A DNA stretch of 64,000 nt from Telluria aromaticivorans. Lineage in GTDB: Bacteria; Pseudomonadota; Gammaproteobacteria; Burkholderiales; Burkholderiaceae_D. The stretch spans positions 1 through 64,000 of the forward strand of contig NZ_JABAIV010000010.1 in the NCBI RefSeq assembly GCF_013003915.1, read 5' to 3'. This document shows, piece after piece, positions 28,189 to 35,666 of the stretch (position 1 is its first letter; every line of letters begins with the position of its first letter). Under the pieces are notes generated by a model, which was not told the origin of the DNA, did not search any database, and saw only the letters and a list, made by a program, of their open reading frames with translations. A program made the position numbers and the translations under genes.

Positions 28189-30543
28189 TCAACGGCCGTA
28201 CCAGTAGCGCGGGTGGCTGGCGCGGTATTCGGTCAGCTCTATGGAGCTGCCAAAGCTGATCGTCACCGCGCCGGCTTCGTCGGTGCGGATGCGGCGGATC
28301 CCGCGTGCGCGATAACGCTCATATACCTCACGCTTCGGATGGCGGTAGCGGTTCCTGTACCCGACCTGGAAGATGCCGATGCCGGGATTGACGGCCGCAA
28401 GGAAGCCGGTCGTCGACGATGTGCCGCTGCCGTGGTGCGGGGCCAGCAGCACGTCGGCACGCAGCGACGCTGGCCGCTGTTGCACCAGCTGCGCTTCCTG
28501 GGCTGCCTCGATATCCCCGGCCAGCACGATGGCTTTTCCGCTCGCGCTGACGCGCAGCACGCAGCTGCGTGCATTCGCCTTCAGGCCCGCGTCCGCATAC
28601 GAGCCGGGCGCGGGACCGAGCATCTCGAAGCGCACCCCGTCCCAGCTCCATTCCTGGCCTGCCGTACAGCGCGTGTGGCTGCGCGCCTCCTGCACCACGG
28701 GATGTGCGGCCGCCAGCGAAGAATGGACGCTTGCCACTTCCATTCCCTGCAACAGGGTGCGCGCGCCGCCGGCATGGTCGGTATCGCTGTGCGAGACCAC
28801 CAGCGCATCGAGCGCACGGATGCCGCGCCCGCGCAGGTAAGGCAGGATGATGCGGCCCGCGGCGTCGGCGCCGGGCGCGTACTGCGGGCCGGCGTCGTAC
28901 AGCAGCCGGTGCCCGTTCGTCTCCACCAGCAGCGCCATGCCCTGGCCGACGTCGAAGGCGGTCACGGTGAAGCTGCCGCCGTCGGGCGTGGTCGACAGCT
29001 GGGTGAGCATCGGCGCCCAGGCGGCCAATCCGGCCCACCGGTGCGGCCAGCCGAGCGGCGCCAGCATCCACGCGGTGCCGGCCAGGGCGAGGGCCAGGAT
29101 CCAGGGCTGGGGCGCGGGCGCGCTCCACACCGCAAGCGGGCCGGCGGCCAGCCAGGCCATGGCGTGCGCCAGCCAGTCGACCAGCAGGTGCGCCAGCCCC
29201 AGCACCCATCCCGCCAGCGGCGCGGGCAGCAGCGCGCCTGCCAGCGCCAGCGGGGTGACCACCAGGCTGACGACCGGGATCGCCACTGCATTGGCCAGCG
29301 GGCTGACGATCGACACCTGCGAAAACAGGAACAGCGTCAGCGGCACCAGGCCGACCGTGACGGCATACTGGGTCTGGGCAGCCATGCGCAGGCTGCGGCG
29401 CCAGCCTTTCGCAGGCTGCACGCGTCCGAGGTTCGCGTACAGGATGACGGCTACCGCGCCGAACGATAGCCAGAAGCCGGCCGACAGCACGGCCCACGGG
29501 TCGATGATCACGACGACCGCAAGCGCGAGGCACAGCACCTGCGACAGCGTGGCGATACGACCGGTCCAGAGCGCAAACGCGACGGCGGCCAGCATGTAGA
29601 AGGTGCGCTGGGCCGGCACGCCGAAGCCTGCCAGCAGCACGTACAGCAGCGCGGCCAGTGCGCCCGCCACGGCGGCGGCTTTCTGCGCCGGCAGGACCAG
29701 CGGCAGCGCGGCGCCGTCGACGAAGAAGGAGCGGCGCCACAGCGCCGACACCGCCCACGCCGCCAGGCCGGCCACCATGGTCACGTGCAGCCCGGAGATC
29801 GAGACCAGGTGGCTGATTCCGGTGCGGTTGAAGACGTCCCAGTCCGACTGGTCGATGCCGCGCTGGTCGCCAATGACCAGCGCCACGATGACGCCCGCAT
29901 AGCGCTTGCCTTCCAGCTCGGTCCCGATATGGCGGCGCAGAGCTGCGCGGGCCCGCTCGACCAAATGGCCAACGGATGGTACGAAGCCGTCGAGGCGCCG
30001 GTTGGCGCTGCCAGCGGGCCGCACGTAGCCGGTCGCTCGCACGCCCTGTTCCAGCAGCCAGGCTTCGTAGTCGAAGCCGTGCGGATTGGCGTTGCCGTGC
30101 GGGCGCTGGAGCCGCACCACCAGGCGCCAGCGCTCGCCGGGTTCGACCTGCGCCGCCCCGGCCGGACCCGTCATACGGCCGTACCATGACAGCGCAATGC
30201 GCTGGGGGATCGTGGCTTCCGGCGTGAGCACCCGTTCGACCTCGAAATTGAAGCGCGTGCCGCCGTCGAACTCGTGCGGCAGGCTGGCGACCGTGCCGAC
30301 CACGACGATGTCCTTGCCTTCGAGCTCGCGCGGCAGCGCGTCGGCGAGCGCGAGGCTTGCGATGAATGCGGCCCAGGTCGCGCCGAGGAGCGCGGCGGCA
30401 AGCAGGTTTATGATGCGGCCACGGAGCGCGAATAGCAGGACGGCGATCGCGGCTGCCGCGAGGATCGTCCTGGGTGCCGGAAGTTCGGGGGCTATCTGGA
30501 GCAGACAGGCGCCGGTCAGGAATGTTAGGGAGGCGCTGCGCAT
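28189..30543 (-). CDS. comEC: DNA internalisation protein ComEC/Rec2
   Basis: 784 residues. An N-terminal membrane and OB-type DUF4131 region (to ~160), a polytopic Competence domain (~215-500, with HLVSISGLHVTMVAGLAAWA) and a C-terminal metallo-beta-lactamase-like domain whose metal motif reads VSHSDTDHAGG. ComEC forms the inner-membrane channel for single-stranded DNA in natural transformation; the C-terminal domain is a proposed nuclease. No other com genes are seen here. The convergent kinase gene ends 4 bp away. Confidence 0.92.
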   Translation of the reverse strand: MRSASLTFLTGACLLQIAPELPAPRTILAAAAIAVLLFALRGRIINLLAAALLGATWAAFIASLALADALPRELEGKDIVVVGTVASLPHEFDGGTRFNFEVERVLTPEATIPQRIALSWYGRMTGPAGAAQVEPGERWRLVVRLQRPHGNANPHGFDYEAWLLEQGVRATGYVRPAGSANRRLDGFVPSVGHLVERARAALRRHIGTELEGKRYAGVIVALVIGDQRGIDQSDWDVFNRTGISHLVSISGLHVTMVAGLAAWAVSALWRRSFFVDGAALPLVLPAQKAAAVAGALAALLYVLLAGFGVPAQRTFYMLAAVAFALWTGRIATLSQVLCLALAVVVIIDPWAVLSAGFWLSFGAVAVILYANLGRVQPAKGWRRSLRMAAQTQYAVTVGLVPLTLFLFSQVSIVSPLANAVAIPVVSLVVTPLALAGALLPAPLAGWVLGLAHLLVDWLAHAMAWLAAGPLAVWSAPAPQPWILALALAGTAWMLAPLGWPHRWAGLAAWAPMLTQLSTTPDGGSFTVTAFDVGQGMALLVETNGHRLLYDAGPQYAPGADAAGRIILPYLRGRGIRALDALVVSHSDTDHAGGARTLLQGMEVASVHSSLAAAHPVVQEARSHTRCTAGQEWSWDGVRFEMLGPAPGSYADAGLKANARSCVLRVSASGKAIVLAGDIEAAQEAQLVQQRPASLRADVLLAPHHGSGTSSTTGFLAAVNPGIGIFQVGYRNRYRHPKREVYERYRARGIRRIRTDEAGAVTISFGSSIELTEYRASHPRYWYGR

Positions 30544-30579
30544 TAGCGGCTGGCTGAACGGTCGCTGCCTACCGGTCTA

Positions 30580-30720
30580 GCCCTCTCCCGCGCTGGGCTG
30601 ACGGGCGCTCGCCCTGGCCAATATCCTGAGGTCTTGCTGCGTGCAATCGAATGCTGGAGGTGATCTTGTCCCACAGGCCAAGTGCGGTGCATTAACTCTC
30701 CTGAAAATCGGTGGAACGGA
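30580..30720 (-). pseudogene. Immunity-gene fragment (middle segment of a Tli4-like protein)
   Basis: Read on the minus strand from about 30688, one frame gives TALGLWDKITSSIRLHA, which mirrors AALGLWDKISSSIRLRS in the intact immunity protein at 32.1-33.9 kb. Upstream of that point the frame has a stop and the homology falls apart. Since this piece corresponds to a region before the CPxSGWWxC part but lies after it here, it must come from a further copy, not the chimera at 30773-31720. Confidence 0.6.
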
Positions 30721-30772
30721 GCAGGCACTTGTCGAATCCCCGTTCCGTCAAGGCTTGCACACAGCCCCGGCG

Positions 30773-31720
30773 TCATGCTTTAAGCGCTACCGCGCTCCGA
30801 AGCTTCTGCAATTCGAACAAGGCGCCATTCGCCGCGACGCTGGACCGACTTGGGCGAGTTGGAAGAGCGTCCAAAGACACCCGGTGGGAGGGCAAACATA
30901 GCAGGTGGGAGTAGAACGCCTTGGGCACCAACGTGTACCGTCCAGCGCATGCGACTCCTCGCAACGCCACCAGCCGCTCGCTGGGCACGGAAGTCCGGTA
31001 GAAGCAAAACTTCCAAGGGGCACGTGCCTGCCCTCTTGGAAGCCGGGGCCATTGCAGTCGCTGACTGTGCCGCGAAGGGGAAAGCGGAGGCGCCAGCGGC
31101 AGTGGGGGCATTAGACGTTGAAGCGTCCGCTTGTCGACCGGTGTCCAGTATATTCGGGACTTCGATTCCAGGCTCGGTTGCACCCCTCGCAATTTCTCCC
31201 AGATGGTCTGTGAAGGCAGCAGCAAGGCTTGCGGCATCACCTCTCCCTTATTGATGTACTGTCGCTGGCCGCCCAGTACGCCGATTCCGTTACCACCCTC
31301 GCCGCAAAGCCACCAGCCGCTTTCAGGGCACAGATCTCCGGCCCGATAAGCCACAGGTGCCCCCAGGGCGGGCATCACGCCGTGGATTACGCCAGCGAGC
31401 TTGGTCGGAATACGTTTTGCGCACGCTCTGGCTACCAGTCCCCCCATCGAATGCGTAACGAGGATAAGCTTTGAGCACTGCCGCTTCGCATTCGTCCATG
31501 AATCAATAATTTGATGAATGCGCTTTTCCAGCATTTCCGCTGACGTTTTACAGTCTTGCAACCAGCTGGAGCTTTTGTCCCGCCATGTATGTTCACGAAA
31601 CAGGCGCACTGCCTTCGACACAGGCTCTAGCGACTGCGACAACGTACGGTTGTTTTCATGAACACGTAATCCTGCCGTGAGGCTCACGGCCAGTGTATTT
31701 GGAAGGTGCAGGCTGATCAT
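30773..31720 (-). pseudogene. Chimeric remnant: lipase effector fragment fused to immunity C-terminus, frameshifted
   Basis: The open frame starts with a novel ~50-residue segment. It then matches the intact lipase at 33.9-35.6 kb (DCKTSAEMLEKRI to ILVTHSMGGLVARACAKRIP and MPALGAPVAYR). At about 31342 it jumps into the immunity C-terminus (DLCPESGWWLCGEGGNGIGV, then GGQRQYINKGEVMPQALLLP). Near 31020 homology moves to another frame (CPASGWWRCEESHALDGTRW), and near 30930 to a third (RRGEWRLVRIAEASE). So a deletion fused a decayed effector to its own immunity gene, and two frameshifts followed. Not expected to make a working product. Confidence 0.8.
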
Positions 31721-31738
31721 GCGGTTTTTCCCCGGGCG

Positions 31739-32056
31739 CTACGACTGGCTCAATGATGTTGAGGAGGAAACAAGTTGGAAGTCATCATTTTGGTCAGCGA
31801 TGAGCTTCGGTGGAGGGCTGCAGCTGCAGACACAAAGACCGTCGCTCAGCGCATATTCCTTACCTTTAAAACTGTCTGACAAACGCGGCCCTGTTCACCT
31901 GATGACCCCTTGAGTTCCGCAGGCTGGGCAGTCCACCGGATCCCCATCCCGTGCAAGTGCAGAACCGCTCATGAGGCTGAAATCGCTGGAGGCACGGACG
32001 ACGCTGTCGGCAGTGGTCACCGCTCCCACCTTGATGTAATAACGCCGGTAACTCAT
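31739..32056 (-). pseudogene. PAAR-domain protein gene with in-frame TGA
   Basis: From ATG 32056, with AAGG six bases upstream, the frame reads MSYRRYYIKVGAVTTADSVV, then DGDPVDCPACGTQGVIR, and meets TGA at 31895-31897 (codon 54). The same frame resumes as TGPRLSDSFKGKEYALSDGL and VCSCSPPPKLIADQ, and ends at TAG 31739-31741. This is the expected full PAAR-like layout with paired cysteine motifs. PAAR proteins cap the VgrG spike. Either a nonsense mutation has killed it or the TGA is read through. It follows the immunity gene in the cluster, as PAAR genes often do. Confidence 0.7.
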
Positions 32057-32142
32057 CGCAGCCTTATCGTTAGCGAAATCTGGAATCTAACCGAGCTGGT
32101 CAGGCGAACATTGCAGCGGCACAATCGCTTTTGGTCGTAGAG

Positions 32143-33903
32143 CTATGCTCCCCGAGTTGGTGGAGTAGTTGTACCCTTTCCGGACGCCTGGCCGTCGGGA
32201 TAACGTTGTTCTGCCTCGTCAGCGAGCCGGACCAGCCGCCATTCGCCGCGGCGATGGATCGATTTTGGCGCGTTGGTCGAGCCGCCGAAAACTCCAGGCG
32301 GGACAGCAAATGTCGCAGACGGTAGCAAGCTGCCTTGGGCAAACCAGCGGGTTCCGTCCAACGCGTGGGATTGTTCGCATCGCCACCAGCCACTTGCTGG
32401 GCACGGCGCCCCCGTGACAGAAAAACTGCCAACGGAGACGTGGTTTTGCTCGTTCACATTGCTGCTGCGGTTCGCGACGGCCGTCGTTGTGGGGGCAAGA
32501 GGCAAAGCTAGCGGCAAAGGCGGTGGCACACGCTTTTGGACACGCTTATCGACAAGCTTCCAGAATGTTCGGTTCTTCGCTTCAAAGCTAGCCTGGATGC
32601 CGCGCACCTGGTCCCACAGGGAACGGGGCGGAAGTAGCAGTGCCTGGGGCATCAGATCCTCCTTCTTGATGTATTGTCGTTGACCGCCCAGAACGCCGAT
32701 ACCATTGCCCCCGTCACCACAGAGCCACCAGCCGCTTTCAGGGCAGCGTTCGCCTGCTGAAGCGTATGTGCCGAGCGGTGTAGTCGGCGCTTCAACTCGG
32801 CTACTCGCCGCAGGTTCAGCCGACCGCAGGCGAATACTGGACGAAATCTTGTCCCACAAACCGAGTGCGGCTCCGTCCGATAGCGAGGATGGAACCGGTT
32901 TTCCATTGCCGTTCCCGGTACTCATTCTGAATACAACGTGTGGGACAAAGACGTTGTCTTCGGTGCCACTTACCTCCCACCAGAAACTGTGGCCACGTGC
33001 TTCATTTTCCTCGACCACCAGCTCCACCAGTTCTTCCCCATCGAGGCCGCCAATCTCCCGGGGCGCCGCCCGTAATCTCGTGATACGCATCCGCTCAGCC
33101 ATCGACAGCCCTTCGTCTGACGCCTCATTCCTTGCCAGGACGCCAAGCGTCTCGGGTTTCCCTCCGGCCGAAACAATGAACATGAACTCGACATCCGGAT
33201 GATTTGGCAGCCGGAGGAACATCATGATTTGTTCGCGCTGATCGGCGGTGAGTGGATCCCGAACATAGACGCGATCCATGCAGAATCCTGGTTCGGTAGG
33301 AATACGGTTCTCTGGGTTCGCTACAAGCTGATTAACCAGCCTGGGCAGATCCTCGATTAAGTCGGGGTTCCTGTCTTCAAAGAACAGGTCGATGCTAATG
33401 CCATGGCCGTGCACCAGGGCTTCCGCCGTGATGCCTTCATCGCGATAGCGCTCCACCCCACCCAGACCGTTGCCCTGAGTTCCTTCTTCGAGCGTCCGGC
33501 TATGTATAAAGATCGTTCCAACTAGACCATTGCTGGTCCTGACCTCCCTTGCCGACTCCATATTCGTACTGCCACCAAGGTAGTCCGGCTTAGCCTTGAT
33601 TTGCGCCTCACGGTCTGCAGCACGCTTCTGAAATTCCTCTTCGGTTTCATTGAACGACGCAATATTGAAGCCATCGATACGCGCTTGCCTTAGTTCAATC
33701 TCCGCCTCTTCCGGCACGTCAATCAAGAACCTGCCGACACATACTGTTTTCATTTTGTCGGTCATTCGAGCTACCTCGTGTTGGTCTCGCCGGTTTTCTT
33801 CGCGTTTATCCAATGCTTTGCCCACCGCCCATGTGGCGACTAATCCCACGCACAGCGCTCCGGCCAGCATTCTTGCCGGCTTGCTCCGGAGCCAATTCTT
33901 CAC
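32143..33903 (-). CDS. Probable T6SS lipase immunity protein, Tli4-like
   Basis: 586 residues from GTG 33903, overlapping the effector stop by 3 bp. An N-terminal membrane anchor (ARMLAGALCVGLVATWAVG) suggests a periplasmic protein tethered to the inner membrane. The body (~50-370) resembles Tli4-family immunity proteins (VCVGRFLIDVPEEAEIELR and the GHSFWWEVSG block). The last ~190 residues hold two related modules, each starting with a CPxSGWWxC motif (CPESGWWLC; CPASGWWRC) and ending in a tract like RRGEWRLVRLA. It presumably blocks the neighbouring lipase in the periplasm. Base composition is lower in GC than in housekeeping genes. Confidence 0.75.
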   Translation of the reverse strand: MKNWLRSKPARMLAGALCVGLVATWAVGKALDKREENRRDQHEVARMTDKMKTVCVGRFLIDVPEEAEIELRQARIDGFNIASFNETEEEFQKRAADREAQIKAKPDYLGGSTNMESAREVRTSNGLVGTIFIHSRTLEEGTQGNGLGGVERYRDEGITAEALVHGHGISIDLFFEDRNPDLIEDLPRLVNQLVANPENRIPTEPGFCMDRVYVRDPLTADQREQIMMFLRLPNHPDVEFMFIVSAGGKPETLGVLARNEASDEGLSMAERMRITRLRAAPREIGGLDGEELVELVVEENEARGHSFWWEVSGTEDNVFVPHVVFRMSTGNGNGKPVPSSLSDGAALGLWDKISSSIRLRSAEPAASSRVEAPTTPLGTYASAGERCPESGWWLCGDGGNGIGVLGGQRQYIKKEDLMPQALLLPPRSLWDQVRGIQASFEAKNRTFWKLVDKRVQKRVPPPLPLALPLAPTTTAVANRSSNVNEQNHVSVGSFSVTGAPCPASGWWRCEQSHALDGTRWFAQGSLLPSATFAVPPGVFGGSTNAPKSIHRRGEWRLVRLADEAEQRYPDGQASGKGTTTPPTRGA

Positions 33904-35642
33904 GAGATCTCCTGGACAATCTTGGTGATCAATCGGAGCGTTAACATGAGCATGTGCTCATTGTTATACGATCCTTGGTGGTTGTAGCCCGCCGTCGCAA
34001 ACACTTGTTTTACTTTACCTCCCGGCCCAGCGCCGGATTGATGCGGTACTGTCCCGTCGCCTCGTGCATCCTGCTGATCAGGCGCGAAACGAAGCTCGGT
34101 CTTTCCCTCGACGAGCACGCGCCGCTGCCCTGTTTCAGACTGACCGATATATCGCGCGGCGGTGAGATTCGCCGGTGTGAGTGCCGTTGCCGAACCAGTC
34201 TGCTGAAGGGCGACCCACCGTAACATCCCGTATGTGAGCTGCTCTTTATCGTCGCAATAGAAAGCATAAGTATTAGGGTGGTAGTAGTCCCCAAGTGTTC
34301 TGTGGAACGTCTCGGCAGTATTGGCTGCCTTCTTAATTGCAGACACCACGCCGCCTCGCTTACTATTGACATATTTGCCAGCCGGATCGGCAAGTTCCGG
34401 ATTAATCAAGCGAAACCAGAATTTCATGTCACGGTACAAATCGTAGGGATTCTGCAGGTTCGCATTGGGAAAGGACAGCGCGTCATATATCTTGGGCTGG
34501 TATCCATATGCCGCATCCTTCCCAACATGATTCGTTGCTTGCGATCCGCCGACAAACCTGAATACACGGACGTGTAACCAAGGTTGCGGATATAGATGAT
34601 TCGGCAAAAGCTCGAGCGCACCGGGCGATATCGCTAGAACAGGCGTCGTTTTATCAGCGCTGTTCCCCAAGATCATTGCCACCCTGGAGTCTGCAAACTT
34701 CTTGAGAGGGGAGCCATTCGGGGAAAAAGGCTCCGTTCCGCATGCAAGCCTGCGATAGGCAACGGGCGCGCCCAGTGCCGGCATGACGCCATGGATCACA
34801 CCAGCAATTTTGTCTGGAATGCGCTTGGCACACGCTCTGGCAACCAATCCTCCCATCGAATGCGTTACCAGGATAACTTTGGAACACTGCCGCTTTGCTC
34901 CCTTCCACGATGCGATGATTTGAAGAATGCGCTTCTCCAGGAGCTCCGCCGACGTCTTACAGTCGTTTAACCAACAATATCCAGCCGCGTACACTGGGAA
35001 ATAGTACTGAGCGTGCTTCACGAGGTGGTCTTCCGTTAGCGGCGCGAACTGGCGCAGCCCCCATCGCTGAGGGTCACAGGCCATCACGTCCTTCCAATGC
35101 TGTTGGACGAAGCGCTTCTTGCCCTGCTCGTCAAACCCGAACGTCTGATTCAGGCGAGTCTGCAGGCCATAGAGAAGTCCGCCGTATGAGTCCGCATGCA
35201 CTTCGCCCCACCCGCGTTCCCGCAGCTCACGCTCAGTCAGAACATAACCGTCCTCGGACTCCGGTATGACGACAGGTCCGCCGGGGTCCACTTCCAGAGT
35301 GGCAGAGTCAAACAGCAGCTGGCGCTCTCGCGGCGTGTACTTGTCCCAGATTTTGGCGGCCTTGAGCCCCTCGCTGTCGCCGTTAGGAGGACGCCATACA
35401 GGCAGGCCGGGGCCGACGATCTGGTTGCGCTCGTCTTCTACTCGGCCCAAGCGTGGTTTTTGCTTGGCCCTCAGATTCGTACCCATGATGCCAGGTACAA
35501 CGATGACGGGAACGATCTTATTTGGGGGTACAAGCCCTAGCCCCCGCAACGTGTACTCTACCGACGACATGAACGAATTTACTTGCCACCCGCCGTGCGA
35601 CAACGGAATAAGCGATGGGAGTGGTCTGGTCGATTCACTCAT
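33900..35642 (-). CDS. Type VI secretion lipase/phospholipase effector (Tle-like)
   Basis: 580 residues of alpha/beta-hydrolase fold without signal peptide. An early VPVIVVPGIMGTNLRAK block gives the oxyanion strand; the nucleophile elbow is VTHSMGGLVARA with Ser262 (Thr replaces the first Gly of GxSxG). An acid in ARGDGTVPHQSG and a late histidine (NEHMLM) complete a likely triad. T6SS lipase effectors attack membrane phospholipids in the target periplasm. Position between vgrG and a Tli4-like gene supports the role; Tle4 is the best match by partner type, but subfamily is inferred. No N-terminal PAAR or MIX marker is seen. Confidence 0.78.
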   Translation of the reverse strand: MSESTRPLPSLIPLSHGGWQVNSFMSSVEYTLRGLGLVPPNKIVPVIVVPGIMGTNLRAKQKPRLGRVEDERNQIVGPGLPVWRPPNGDSEGLKAAKIWDKYTPRERQLLFDSATLEVDPGGPVVIPESEDGYVLTERELRERGWGEVHADSYGGLLYGLQTRLNQTFGFDEQGKKRFVQQHWKDVMACDPQRWGLRQFAPLTEDHLVKHAQYYFPVYAAGYCWLNDCKTSAELLEKRILQIIASWKGAKRQCSKVILVTHSMGGLVARACAKRIPDKIAGVIHGVMPALGAPVAYRRLACGTEPFSPNGSPLKKFADSRVAMILGNSADKTTPVLAISPGALELLPNHLYPQPWLHVRVFRFVGGSQATNHVGKDAAYGYQPKIYDALSFPNANLQNPYDLYRDMKFWFRLINPELADPAGKYVNSKRGGVVSAIKKAANTAETFHRTLGDYYHPNTYAFYCDDKEQLTYGMLRWVALQQTGSATALTPANLTAARYIGQSETGQRRVLVEGKTELRFAPDQQDARGDGTVPHQSGAGPGGKVKQVFATAGYNHQGSYNNEHMLMLTLRLITKIVQEIS

Positions 35643-35666
35643 GACGGCATAGCCTCTTCAGTGAAG

